From Luteipulveratus mongoliensis (GTDB lineage Bacteria > Actinomycetota > Actinomycetes > Actinomycetales > Dermatophilaceae): 64,000 nt of DNA. A program made the translations under genes and the position numbers. Of this stretch, positions 34,903 through 43,610 are shown piece by piece; positions within the stretch are counted from its first letter, which is position 1; the number at the start of each line of letters is the position of its first letter. Location: positions 3,410,001 to 3,474,000 of the forward strand of contig NZ_CP011112.1 in NCBI RefSeq assembly GCF_001190945.1. Reading direction: 5' to 3'. The notes below the pieces were generated by a model. The model was not told where the DNA came from and searched no databases. It was given only the letters and a program-made list of their open reading frames with translations.

Positions 34903-37581
34903 TCAGCTCAAGGCACGTCGGCCGGAGTCCTTGCGGGTATCCGGCGAGGTCAGCGCGATGCTCGCACCGAGGACCTCGAGGCCGTCGGCGTGGCAGTTGA
35001 CCGGGTTGAGCTCCAAGCTTGCGACCTCCGGGATCTGGTCGGCGAGCACCGAGATACGAGCAATCAGGTCCTCCAGCGCGGCCCGGTCCACCGGTGCGGC
35101 GCCGTGGTGGCCGTGCAGCAGTGGCGCGGCCTTGACCGACATGATCAGGTCACTCACGTCGACGTCGGTCAGGGGCGGGATGCGATAGCCGATGTCGCCG
35201 AGCAGCTCGGTCGGAGCGCCGCCGACACCGAACGTCACCACAGGTCCGAACAACGGGTCCTCCGTGCTCCCGATGACACAGGGCGTGCCGGGCGTGGCCA
35301 TCCGCTGGACCACGAACCGGTTGGCGTGCAACGGCGCGAGGCGCTCATCCAGCGCGGCGTACGCCTCACGCAGTGCGTGGTCGCTGGAGATGTCGACCCG
35401 CACCGCGGTGACGGGCTGGTGCCGGACGAGCGGCGAGACCGATTTCAGCACGACCGGGTAGCCGATCTTGCGGGCCGCACGCACGGCCTCGCGGCGGTCC
35501 TCGACCGGGACCACCGGCCAGACCTCGATGCCGTAGCAGGCAAGCAGCGCAGCGACCTCCTCAGTCTGCAACCGACGTCCCTGCGGCGAGCCGGCGAGCA
35601 CCTCGTCGACGAGCCGCTCGGCCCCCGCTCGATCGATGCCCTCGGGGTGCACGACGTGACCGTGGTCGCGGGCTCTCCATTCGCCGTACCTGGTGGCCGC
35701 GGCGAGCGCTCGTACGCCGTCCTCAGGCATGGAGTACGACGGCACCACCCGTCGGCGACCGCCCTCGACCGGGGTGCTCGCCAGCTCTTCGAGCGCGCCG
35801 TGCATGCCGAGGAAGACGGTGATGCACGGCTTGTCCGAGGCTGCGCTGGATCGAGCCAGGACTCGCGCGACCTCGGTGCCGTCCGTGACCAGCGGGCGGA
35901 TGAAGCAGGTGATCACGCTGTCGACGTCCGGGTCGGCGAATGCCTCGTCGAGCGCGGCCTCGAACGTCGCAGCGTCGGCCTCAGCTGGCAGGGCGACCGG
36001 ACCGTGCACGATGTCGAGCCCTCGGTTGGCGGCGGTGTCGGCGGCCAGCACGCCCAGCGCGTCGGAGTTGCCGACGATCGCGACCCGATTGCCTTGCGGC
36101 ATGGGCTGATTGAGGACGAGCTGGGCCACGTCGAACATCTGGTGGACGCCGTCGACACGGATCACGCCAGCCTGCCGCAGCATCGCCTGGAAGGCGTCCG
36201 GACTCGTCCGGGTCTCCCGGACGCGATGCCCAGGCGGAACGCCGTACGACGACACGCCGGTCTTCACCACGATGACCGGTTTGCGCGACGCGAGCCGTCG
36301 AGCGATGCGGGAGAACTTGCGCGGGTTGCCCATCGACTCGAGGTAGAGCCCCACGGCGTCGGTGTCGGGGTCGTCGAACCAGTACTGCATGAGGTCGTTG
36401 CCACTGACGTCGACGCGGTTGCCTGCCGACACGAAGTCACTCAGGCCGAGCCCACGGCGAGCGGCGGACCCGAGCACGGCGATCCCGAGCGCACCGCTCT
36501 GAGCGAACAGCCCGAGGTGGCCGGCCGGCGGCATCTGCTCGGCGAACGAGGCATTGAGTCGCTGGTTATCACGAGTGTTGATCAGGCCGAAGGAGTTGGG
36601 ACCGACCACCCGCATCCCGTGGCGGCGAGCCGTCTGCAGGAGCTCTGCCTGGCGCAGCTCGCCCTCCGGGCCGGCCTCGGCGAAACCGGCCGACACGACG
36701 AGCAGCGCGCGGACCCCGGCCCGCGCGCAGTCCAGGACCACGTCCTGCACGGCCTCGGCGGGTACGGCGACCACGACGAGGTCGACCGGACCGGGTACGT
36801 CGCTCACCCGCTGGTAGGTGTCGTGACCCTTGATCGGCTCCTCGGACGTACTGACCACCCAGAGCTCGCCGGTGAAGCCGCCGTTGAGCAGGTTGAGGAA
36901 CACCTGGCGACCGACGGAGACGTCGCGCGCGCTGACCCCCACCACGGCGACGGACCGCGGCCGCATCAGCGACCGGACACTGACCGACTCCGCGCGCTGC
37001 TCGCGGGCCGCCCGCACCTCCTGGCTCTGCTCGGTCGGCTCGATGTCGAAGGACAGCGCCACGACGCCGTCGTCGAACTCTCGACTGACCTCGTAACCCG
37101 CCTCGGAGAACACCGTGAGCATCTTGGAGTTCTGTGGGAGGACATCGGCGACGAAGCGCTCGACCCCGGCTTCCTGACCGATCGCCGCAAGATGCTCCAG
37201 CAGGACGGATCCGACGCCGCGCCCCTGGTAGGCGTCCGACACGTTGAACGCCACCTCGGCGGTCGGCCCGCTGTCACCGTCCACCCGGTCGTAACGCCCG
37301 ACCGCCACCATCTCGGCACCAACCTCGACGATGAGGGCGACCCGACTGACGTAGTCGACGTGGGTGAAGCGGTGGACGTCCTTGTCGCTCAGTCGTTTGA
37401 TCGGCGCGAAGAAGCGCAGGTAGATCGACTCCTCCGACTGCGCAGCGTGAAAACGCTGGAGCGTGTCGTCATCGTCGGGCCGGATCGGTCGTACGTGCGC
37501 CACGGTGCCGTCGCGCAGCACCACGTCTGCCTCCCAGGAGTACGGATAACCCGCGGGGAGCTCAGGGCCCGGCTGCGTCAT
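34903..37581 (-). CDS. Pat-like protein acetyltransferase: GNAT fused to an ADP-forming acyl-CoA synthetase
   Basis: 892 residues. An N-terminal GNAT domain (about 20-180, with the acetyl-CoA loop VSDAYQGRGVGSVLLEHL) is followed by a CoA-binding Rossmann domain (MRPRSVAVVGVSARDVSVGRQVFLNLL), succinyl-CoA-ligase-like domains (FAQSGALGIAVLGSAARRGLG) and an ATP-grasp (GYPVVLKSVSPLVRHQPVTAVR to SLELNPVNC). This is the GNAT-first order of actinobacterial Pat enzymes, which acetylate lysines of acyl-CoA synthetases. In Salmonella Pat the GNAT is last. I cannot tell from sequence whether the ligase part is active. Confidence 0.88.
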   Translation of the reverse strand: MTQPGPELPAGYPYSWEADVVLRDGTVAHVRPIRPDDDDTLQRFHAAQSEESIYLRFFAPIKRLSDKDVHRFTHVDYVSRVALIVEVGAEMVAVGRYDRVDGDSGPTAEVAFNVSDAYQGRGVGSVLLEHLAAIGQEAGVERFVADVLPQNSKMLTVFSEAGYEVSREFDDGVVALSFDIEPTEQSQEVRAAREQRAESVSVRSLMRPRSVAVVGVSARDVSVGRQVFLNLLNGGFTGELWVVSTSEEPIKGHDTYQRVSDVPGPVDLVVVAVPAEAVQDVVLDCARAGVRALLVVSAGFAEAGPEGELRQAELLQTARRHGMRVVGPNSFGLINTRDNQRLNASFAEQMPPAGHLGLFAQSGALGIAVLGSAARRGLGLSDFVSAGNRVDVSGNDLMQYWFDDPDTDAVGLYLESMGNPRKFSRIARRLASRKPVIVVKTGVSSYGVPPGHRVRETRTSPDAFQAMLRQAGVIRVDGVHQMFDVAQLVLNQPMPQGNRVAIVGNSDALGVLAADTAANRGLDIVHGPVALPAEADAATFEAALDEAFADPDVDSVITCFIRPLVTDGTEVARVLARSSAASDKPCITVFLGMHGALEELASTPVEGGRRRVVPSYSMPEDGVRALAAATRYGEWRARDHGHVVHPEGIDRAGAERLVDEVLAGSPQGRRLQTEEVAALLACYGIEVWPVVPVEDRREAVRAARKIGYPVVLKSVSPLVRHQPVTAVRVDISSDHALREAYAALDERLAPLHANRFVVQRMATPGTPCVIGSTEDPLFGPVVTFGVGGAPTELLGDIGYRIPPLTDVDVSDLIMSVKAAPLLHGHHGAAPVDRAALEDLIARISVLADQIPEVASLELNPVNCHADGLEVLGASIALTSPDTRKDSGRRALS

Positions 37582-37628
37582 GCCTGAAGCATGGCACCCG
37601 GCGCGGTGTCCGGCCTGCTGCCCGGGAG

Positions 37629-39107
37629 TCAGCGCGTCGAGCTGGTCGCCGGGCCGCCGCTCTTGCTCGAACTGGCTGTCGGGTCGACCACGGTCCAGGT
37701 GCGTCCGTCAGTGGAGGAGCGCCAGTAGCCCTTGGCCGTCCGCGGCACGGCGTAGACCTGGCCGCCTCCCGGGCTGGCCGTCCAGTCGAAGCCCTGCTCA
37801 GGCAGCGCACCCGGAGTCGTCGGCAGCTGCCACGTGCGTCCTCCGTCAGCAGTCACCTGCAGCCGCTGCTTGATCGCTCCCCCGGCGCTGCCGGGCCGCG
37901 GACCACCTGTCGTCACGACGACGTGGTCGGGCCGCGGGACCGCGAGGCTGAGGCGCCCAGAGCTCGGGACGTTGACCTGCGTGGGTGTGGACTGCCAGGT
38001 GGCGCCGTGGTCGTTGCTGCGCAGCACGCGGTAGGCCGTCGTGCCGCCCTGGACGCTCACGGAGCAGCCGGCGTAGAGGACGCCGGAGTTGTCGGCTGCC
38101 GAGGTGAGGGCCTGCAACGGCGACGCGCCACACTCCTTCGGCTGAGGGATCGCGGTGAGGCCGCCGCTCTGCAGTCGCAACGGGCGGGCGGTCTCCGCGG
38201 ACGTCGCCGTGGGCTGCACGTAGACCTGGCCCTTGCGGAGCACGAGCTGGGCGTCCTGAACCGGCGTGTCGAGCTCGAGTTGAGTCGTGGTGGTCAGCGC
38301 CTCGTCGCCCTTGGCCGAGGCGCGCGAGAGATAGAGCGGTCCGACGCAGCCCGTCGCCGAGCAGCCGTCGGCGGACAGCACCACGACGTCCTTGCCAGCA
38401 TCGACCTCGACATCGAGCACGGTCTGACCCGGGTGGGCGAGGCGGTCGAACGAGACTCCGCCGTCCTTGGTCATCCAGAGGTCACCGCCGAAGACGTAGC
38501 CGATCTGGGGGGTCGCGAAGCGCACCTCGGTGATGGCCCGCTCGGGCTGCACCGGCGACTGCGCCGTGCCCTGCGACCGCGTGGTGTCGGTCTGCGCGAA
38601 CGAGTGCACCATCGTCCAGGACGCACCCTCGTCGGCGGATGACAGCACAGCTGGGCAGAAGCCATTCGCACACGGCCCCGAACCCAGCGCGAACAACGTC
38701 CCGGAGCCGGCGTTGCTCAGCGACCAGGTGTGGAAGGACGCCGGTACGGGGCGCGGCTGCTGGCTCTCGGAGACCGGCGCCTGGACGCCTCGGGTGCTCA
38801 GCCGACTCACGGTCGGTACGGGCTTACCGGACACGGCACTGCCCCGCGACACGTCGTCGTGGCCGAACGGCGTCTGCTGCAGCGACCACCCGGTCAACCC
38901 GATCGCGACGGCGGCGGCCACTCCGGCCGCCGCACCCCACCACGGGCGGCGTCGAGGCTGCGAGGCGCCCTCCGTGATCTGCGCCCAGCGCTCGGGGTCA
39001 GCCGGCACCGGGCGTACGGCCTCCCGCTCGTCGGCGAAGAAGCGCGCCACGGCGTCGTCGTGGTCGTCGTGCAGGTCGGTGTCTTCGGGTCCGTGGATAT
39101 GGCTCAT
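37629..39107 (-). CDS. Membrane-anchored BNR/Asp-box repeat protein, partner of the ECF sigma factor
   Basis: 492 residues: a short charged cytosolic N-terminus (1-55), one membrane helix (about 57-76) and a large extracytoplasmic part with five Asp-box-like motifs, at about 156 (SSADEGASW), 212 (MTKDGGVSF), 363 (RSNDHGATW), 418 (VTADGGRTW) and 463 (RSSTDGRTW). These mark a beta-propeller. The gene overlaps the sigma-factor stop (ATGA), the place where an anti-sigma factor is expected, but the N-terminus lacks the zinc anti-sigma motif. It may be an unusual sigma regulator or sensor. Confidence 0.75.
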   Translation of the reverse strand: MSHIHGPEDTDLHDDHDDAVARFFADEREAVRPVPADPERWAQITEGASQPRRRPWWGAAAGVAAAVAIGLTGWSLQQTPFGHDDVSRGSAVSGKPVPTVSRLSTRGVQAPVSESQQPRPVPASFHTWSLSNAGSGTLFALGSGPCANGFCPAVLSSADEGASWTMVHSFAQTDTTRSQGTAQSPVQPERAITEVRFATPQIGYVFGGDLWMTKDGGVSFDRLAHPGQTVLDVEVDAGKDVVVLSADGCSATGCVGPLYLSRASAKGDEALTTTTQLELDTPVQDAQLVLRKGQVYVQPTATSAETARPLRLQSGGLTAIPQPKECGASPLQALTSAADNSGVLYAGCSVSVQGGTTAYRVLRSNDHGATWQSTPTQVNVPSSGRLSLAVPRPDHVVVTTGGPRPGSAGGAIKQRLQVTADGGRTWQLPTTPGALPEQGFDWTASPGGGQVYAVPRTAKGYWRSSTDGRTWTVVDPTASSSKSGGPATSSTR

Positions 39108-39667
39108 CGCACGCCTTCCAGCTCGGTCGCGAGGAGTCGACGGGCGTCGTAGAGGTCACGCTTCACGGCGCCTTCGGACTTGTTCAGGCTGCGGGCCACC
39201 TCGACCACCGGCAGGTCGGCGAAGTAGTGCAGGAGAACCACGGCACGGAGCCGGTCGGGCAGCGCGGTGACCGCATCGCGCACGGACATCCGCTCCGCGT
39301 GGTCAGGGGCGGGGGCCGCGACATCGACGCCGACCGGGTTGCCGGCGTGCCACTTGTCGTACGCCGCCGCCTCGCGGCCGCGGCGGCGCCAGTGGTCGCG
39401 TACCTGGTTGGTCACGGCGGTGTAGAGCCAGGCGCGAGGGTTCTGGACCGTGGGCCAGTGCCGCAGCAGTCGTACGAACGCCTCGGTGACGAAGTCGTGG
39501 GCCAGGTCGACGTCATCGACCAGACGCACCGTCCAGCCGACGAGCCTGCCGTAGTGAGCGTCGAAGACCTCGCGGACGGCCTCGTCAGAGCTCGCTGACC
39601 GCAACGCGACGCTCCTTCCCCACTCGATGTCGGCGCGCAGGTGCGCGCTGCTGGCAACGGCCGTCAT
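39104..39667 (-). CDS. ECF-type RNA polymerase sigma factor
   Basis: The 187-residue protein has sigma region 2 (VFDAHYGRLVGWTVRLVDDVDLAHDFVTEAFVRLLRHWPTVQNPRAWLYTAVTNQVRDHWRR) and region 4 (AVTALPDRLRAVVLLHYFADLPVVEVARSLNKSEGAVKRDLYDARRLL). No region 1 or 3 is present, which defines the ECF group. It is coupled by a four-base overlap to the BNR-repeat membrane protein. The regulon is unknown. I could not find a convincing ECF promoter (GGAAC-type) in front of it. Confidence 0.92.
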   Translation of the reverse strand: MTAVASSAHLRADIEWGRSVALRSASSDEAVREVFDAHYGRLVGWTVRLVDDVDLAHDFVTEAFVRLLRHWPTVQNPRAWLYTAVTNQVRDHWRRRGREAAAYDKWHAGNPVGVDVAAPAPDHAERMSVRDAVTALPDRLRAVVLLHYFADLPVVEVARSLNKSEGAVKRDLYDARRLLATELEGVR

Positions 39668-39783
39668 GGTCTGTACGACGCTCGGACGCCCCGACCGGTT
39701 GGGTGTCCGTCTCGGAGCGGCAGCCGGCTCCCAGTATCTGTCACGAAAATGGGTGGTCCGGGCCAGCGAAGGTCACGGTCTGG

Positions 39784-39812
39784 ACGCGTTCTGCCGCCCT
39801 GCCAGAACGCGT
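39784..39812. promoter_or_regulatory. Inverted repeat just upstream of the amidotransferase gene
   Basis: ACGCGTTCTG (39784-39793) and CAGAACGCGT (39803-39812) form a perfect 10-bp inverted repeat with a 9-base spacer, ending 14 bases before the GTG at 39827. It lies between the divergent sigma-factor and amidotransferase genes. It could be an operator or an mRNA hairpin. Confidence 0.45.
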
Positions 39813-39826
39813 GACAAGGTGTCGAG

Positions 39827-40555
39827 GTGCCTACTGCGCTCCGTCCCCGCATCCTGCTCGTCCAGAACGACGCGGCCAGCGGACCGGGCCGGCTGATCGA
39901 CTGGATCGCTGATGCCGGCGCGGACAGCTCGCTCGTCGCGGCCCACGCCGGAGAGCCCGTGCCCACCGACACCGCCGGCTACGACGCCGTGGTGCTTCTC
40001 GGCGGCGGACTGCTGCCGGACGAGGACGAGCGCGCACCCTGGCTGGCTGACGAGCGCGCCCTCACGACGAGGGCGGTCGAGGACGGCACCCCGTTGCTCG
40101 GTATCTGTCTGGGCGGACAGCTGCTCGCTCACACGATGGGTGGCACAGTGCGTGGCAACCATGGCGAGCCGGAGCGCGGCGTCACAGCGATCTCTGTTCG
40201 ACCCGAGGCAGCGAATGACGTTCTCCTGCAAGGGCTTCCAGCGTCCGTGCCGGCCATTGAGAGCCATCGGGACGCCATCACCTCGCTCCCGCCCGACGCC
40301 GTGTGGCTCGCCTCGAGCGACCGCTGTCCCTACCAGGCCTTCCGATGCGGGTCACGTGCCTGGGGCGTGCAGTTCCATCCCGAGGTGAGCGCCGAGCGCA
40401 TCCGCACCTGGGACCCGCAAGGACTGCGCGAGCAGGGATTCGACCCGCAGGACGTCGTGGCGCAGGCTGACCTGCACGACGGCGAGCTGGCACGACTCTG
40501 GGGCGGTTTCGTACGCCGGTTCCTTGACCTGACGCGCGCGCCTGCCACGATCTGA
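39827..40555 (+). CDS. Class I glutamine amidotransferase-like protein
   Basis: The 242-residue protein has the GATase nucleophile Cys94 in GICLGGQLLAHTMGG and the His184/Glu186 pair in WGVQFHPEVS. It is a stand-alone amidotransferase domain, like those annotated as GMP-synthase-like or gamma-glutamyl hydrolases. The acceptor partner is unknown. AAGGTG precedes the GTG start. The nitroreductase-family gene follows 25 bases later in the same direction. Confidence 0.88.
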   Translation: MPTALRPRILLVQNDAASGPGRLIDWIADAGADSSLVAAHAGEPVPTDTAGYDAVVLLGGGLLPDEDERAPWLADERALTTRAVEDGTPLLGICLGGQLLAHTMGGTVRGNHGEPERGVTAISVRPEAANDVLLQGLPASVPAIESHRDAITSLPPDAVWLASSDRCPYQAFRCGSRAWGVQFHPEVSAERIRTWDPQGLREQGFDPQDVVAQADLHDGELARLWGGFVRRFLDLTRAPATI

Positions 40556-40580
40556 GCACGACGACCGAAGGAGCCCGACC

Positions 40581-41207
40581 ATGGAGCTGCAGGATGCGGT
40601 GCGCAAGCGCCGTATGGTCCGCCGCTACGACCCCGACCGACCCGTGCCACCCGAGGTGCTCGACCGCGTCCTCGAGCTCGCGCTGCGGGCTCCGAGCGCC
40701 GGCTTCAGCCAGGGCTGGGACTTCGTGGTGCTGTCGGACGCGGCCGATCGTGCGGCCTTCTGGGCGGCCACGACCGAGGATGAGGACGATCCGGATCCGT
40801 GGCTCGAAGGGCTGAGCACCGCGCCGACCCTGGTGCTGTGCTGCTCGGACAAGCAGACCTATCTCGAGCGCTACGCCGAGGACGACAAGCCGTGGCAGGA
40901 CCTCGACGAGTCGCACTGGCCGGTGCCCTACTGGGACATCGACACCGGTATGGCAGCGCTCCTGATGCTGCTGGTGGCCGTCGACGAAGGCCTCGGCGGA
41001 CTGTTCTTCGGGGTGCCTGCGGAGGTGCACGACGAGGTACACGAAGCCTTCGCGATCCCCAAGGACCACAACATCATCGGCGTCGTGGCCATCGGCTACT
41101 CCGCTGATCCGAAGCGCAGCGGGAGCACGATCAAGCGCCGTCGGCGGCCGGTCTCGGAGGTCGTACACGCCGGTCGTTTTGGGACGCCGTTCACCACGCA
41201 GGCGTGA
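40581..41207 (+). CDS. Nitroreductase-family FMN enzyme
   Basis: The 208-residue protein begins MELQDAVRKRRMVRRYDPDRPVPPEVLDRVLELALRAPSAGFSQGWDFVVL, the family N-terminus with its FMN-phosphate-binding Arg residues. It also has DTGMAALLMLLVAVDEGLGGLFFG. It would reduce nitro, quinone or flavin substrates with NAD(P)H. GAAGGAG precedes the ATG. Its last 17 bases overlap the convergent FMN oxidase gene. Confidence 0.9.
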   Translation: MELQDAVRKRRMVRRYDPDRPVPPEVLDRVLELALRAPSAGFSQGWDFVVLSDAADRAAFWAATTEDEDDPDPWLEGLSTAPTLVLCCSDKQTYLERYAEDDKPWQDLDESHWPVPYWDIDTGMAALLMLLVAVDEGLGGLFFGVPAEVHDEVHEAFAIPKDHNIIGVVAIGYSADPKRSGSTIKRRRRPVSEVVHAGRFGTPFTTQA

Positions 41208-42228
41208 CGTACGACGCGTCCAGCTCGTCCAGCGATCGCACGCCGGCCAGGCCCATGAGATGGGCGACCTCGTCGGTCAGGCCGGCGAGCACGTCCCGTA
41301 CGCCGTCGGCTCCCCCTGTCGCGAGCCCGTAGATCGCCGGCCGGCCGACCATGACGGCGTCCGCGCCGAGAGCCAGTGCGGTCAGCACGTCGTAGCCACT
41401 GCGGATCCCGCCGTCGACCAGGACCGGGGCTGCGCCGGCGACCGCCGACACCACGTCGGGCAGCGCCAGCGCGGTGGGTACGGCCCGGTCGAGCTGGCGG
41501 GCGCCGTGGTTGCTGACCACGATGCCTGCGGCGCCGGCGTCGAGGCAGGCCAGCGCGTCGTCACCGCGCAGCACCCCCTTGACCAGGACGGGCACCCCGG
41601 ACAGGTCGGCGAGCCACTCGATCACCTCGACCGTGATGCCGGCGTCGTCCTCGAGGTGGCTCAGGTCGCGGTCCCCCAGGTGTCGCGCAGAATTGACCAT
41701 CGCGGTCTCGTCGCTCAGGGGAAGCGCGCGACCGGCACGTGCTCTGCGCGACAGGTAGGGCGTGTCTCCGGTCAGTACGAGCGCACTCGCGCCTGCCTGG
41801 ACGGCCCGCTCCACCATGGCTGCTGCGATGTCACGCGCCGCTGTCACGTACACCTGCATCCACCAGGGTCCTGACGCCGCCGCGCCGACGTCCTCGAACG
41901 ACGTCGTCGAACGGGTGGACAGGCAGAACAGCGAGCCCGCGTCGGTCGCACCCGCCACTGAGGCGCGCTCGCCATCGGGGTGGTACAGCTGGTGGAACGC
42001 CGTCGGAGCCGCAAGCACGGGAGTGGTGAGCTGGTGACCGAGGAGGTCGAGGGTCGTCGAGACGGACCGCACGTCCTGCAGCACCCGAGGGCGCAATCGC
42101 CAGTGTTGCCAGGCCTGTTCGGCCTCACCCAGACTGATCTCCTCGCCGGATCCGGTCTCGATGTAGTTCCACACGTCGCTGGACAGAACGCTCTCGGCGC
42201 GCGCACGCAGCTGCTCGCTGCTGGTCAT
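41191..42228 (-). CDS. FMN-dependent alpha-hydroxy-acid oxidase/dehydrogenase
   Basis: The 345-residue TIM-barrel enzyme contains PVLAAPTAFHQLYHPDGERASVAGATDAGSLFCLSTRST, the active-site His in VVSNHGARQLD, and the FMN-phosphate site VLVDGGIRSGYDVLTALALGADAVMVGRPAIYGLA. It oxidises L-2-hydroxy acids such as lactate or glycolate. The exact substrate is not readable. GGGGAGGGG precedes the ATG at 42228, whereas the in-frame starts further upstream are in the neighbouring promoter region. Confidence 0.9.
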   Translation of the reverse strand: MTSSEQLRARAESVLSSDVWNYIETGSGEEISLGEAEQAWQHWRLRPRVLQDVRSVSTTLDLLGHQLTTPVLAAPTAFHQLYHPDGERASVAGATDAGSLFCLSTRSTTSFEDVGAAASGPWWMQVYVTAARDIAAAMVERAVQAGASALVLTGDTPYLSRRARAGRALPLSDETAMVNSARHLGDRDLSHLEDDAGITVEVIEWLADLSGVPVLVKGVLRGDDALACLDAGAAGIVVSNHGARQLDRAVPTALALPDVVSAVAGAAPVLVDGGIRSGYDVLTALALGADAVMVGRPAIYGLATGGADGVRDVLAGLTDEVAHLMGLAGVRSLDELDASYVTPAW

Positions 42229-42279
42229 GCGGGGCCCCTCCCCGTCGTGGACGATCCTGCTGGCGGACTGTCGCCTACC

Positions 42280-42285
42280 TAGCAT
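42280..42285 (+). promoter_or_regulatory. -10 box of the first LLM gene, leaderless
   Basis: TAGCAT ends seven bases before the ATG at 42293. The same CCTAG-type -10 at the same distance precedes the paralogue at 51840 (TAGGGT, 51827-51832). Confidence 0.55.
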
Positions 42286-42292
42286 GACCGCC

Positions 42293-43102
42293 ATGACCAC
42301 TCGCCCGGTGCGAATTGCCGTACAGCTCCAACCGCAGGACGCCGACTACGCACAGATCCGCGACGCCGTGGTCCGCGCGGAGGACATGGGTGTCGACGTC
42401 ATCTTCAACTGGGACCACTTCTTCACTCTCCGCGGCGATCCAGACGGCAAGCACTTCGAGTGCTGGACGATGCTGGCCGCCTGGGCCGAGCAGACCAGTC
42501 GCATCGAGCTCGGCGCCTTGGTCACGTGCAACGGCTACCGCAACCCTGACCTGCTCGCCGACATGGTTCGGACGGTCGATCACATCAGCGGCGGGCGCGT
42601 CCTCCTCGGCATCGGCTCCGGCTGGTTCGAGCGCGACTACACCGAGTACGGCTACACATTCGGCACAGCAGGTAGCCGTCTGGATGACCTCGCGGCCTCA
42701 CTCCCCCGTATTCGCAGCAGGTTCGAGCAGCTCAACCCGGCGCCGACTCGCCATGTCCCTGTGCTCATCGGCGGCGGCGGCGAGCGCAAGACCCTGCGCA
42801 TCGTGGCCGAGCACGCGGACATCTGGCACTGGTTCGCGGGCGCCGACGAGCTGGTCCACAAGCTCACCGTGCTGCAGCGACACTGCGATGCGGTCGGACG
42901 CTCGATCGAGGAGATCGAGATCGGTGCCGGTGTCGGTGGCCTCGGTCGCGCCGGGCTGCCGCCTGGTCCGCCCGAGGTCGACGGTGAGCCGTTGCGCGCG
43001 CTCGGCGCCTCGCTCTTCACGATCAACGCGGTAGGACCGGCGTACGACCTGTCGCACGTCGAGCCGTGGCTGCGCTGGCGGGATCAGGTCAACGGCCCCT
43101 GA
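42293..43102 (+). CDS. LLM-class F420-dependent oxidoreductase (paralogue 1)
   Basis: The 269-residue luciferase-like monooxygenase begins MTTRPVRIAVQLQPQDADYAQIRDAVVRAEDMGVD and has TVDHISGGRVLLGIGSGWFERDYTEYGY, the F420-type signature, and PVLIGGGGERKTLRIVAEHADIWH. It would transfer hydride between F420 and an unknown substrate. An ATG at 42284 is possible, but alignment with the 51840 paralogue and the -10 box support 42293. It diverges from the FMN oxidase. Confidence 0.9.
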   Translation: MTTRPVRIAVQLQPQDADYAQIRDAVVRAEDMGVDVIFNWDHFFTLRGDPDGKHFECWTMLAAWAEQTSRIELGALVTCNGYRNPDLLADMVRTVDHISGGRVLLGIGSGWFERDYTEYGYTFGTAGSRLDDLAASLPRIRSRFEQLNPAPTRHVPVLIGGGGERKTLRIVAEHADIWHWFAGADELVHKLTVLQRHCDAVGRSIEEIEIGAGVGGLGRAGLPPGPPEVDGEPLRALGASLFTINAVGPAYDLSHVEPWLRWRDQVNGP

Positions 43103-43127
43103 CCGCCCGTTCGAGCGAGCGAGCGAC

Positions 43128-43475
43128 TCAGATGCGTTCAGCACGCGACGTGCCCGCGTGGACGTGGACGTGCAGATGCTTCGAGTCCTGGTAGTCACCG
43201 AGGTTCGTCGTGACGCTCGCGGCGCCATGATCACGCAGCACGTCGGCCGCCACACGTTGAACGGCGCGCAGCATGCTGCCTGCGAGTGTGTCGTCGCCCT
43301 CGAGCGTCAGGAGCGAATCGACGTGCCGCTTCGGCACGACCACGATGTGCACCGGCCAGAACGGGCGGGTGTGCTCGAACGCCAGCACCGCATCGTCCTC
43401 GAACACCACTCGAAGAGGCTCCCGGCGCGGTATCGCCACATCGCAGTAGAAGTCGTCCCCCGAGTAGCCCGTCAC
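43128..43475 (-). CDS. HIT-family nucleotide-binding protein
   Basis: The 115-residue protein has the histidine-triad motif HLHVHVHAG near the C-terminus and the preceding strand FEHTRPFWPVHIVVVPKRHVDSL. HIT proteins hydrolyse or transfer nucleoside phosphoramidates. The C-terminus ends soon after the triad, shorter than typical HINT. A TAACCT -10 (43482-43487) lies six bases before the GTG, so it is probably leaderless. Confidence 0.9.
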   Translation of the reverse strand: MTGYSGDDFYCDVAIPRREPLRVVFEDDAVLAFEHTRPFWPVHIVVVPKRHVDSLLTLEGDDTLAGSMLRAVQRVAADVLRDHGAASVTTNLGDYQDSKHLHVHVHAGTSRAERI

Positions 43476-43610
43476 CAGCTCAGGTTAGGCACTCGAGACG
43501 TACGGTCAGCGCGGTCGACCGGCAGCACTCCGGCTCCGGCACTCCGGCACGTCGAGACTCGGGCGCACGGACCTGGCCTGCTCACCGTCACCGGTCCGTT
43601 CGCTGATGAC

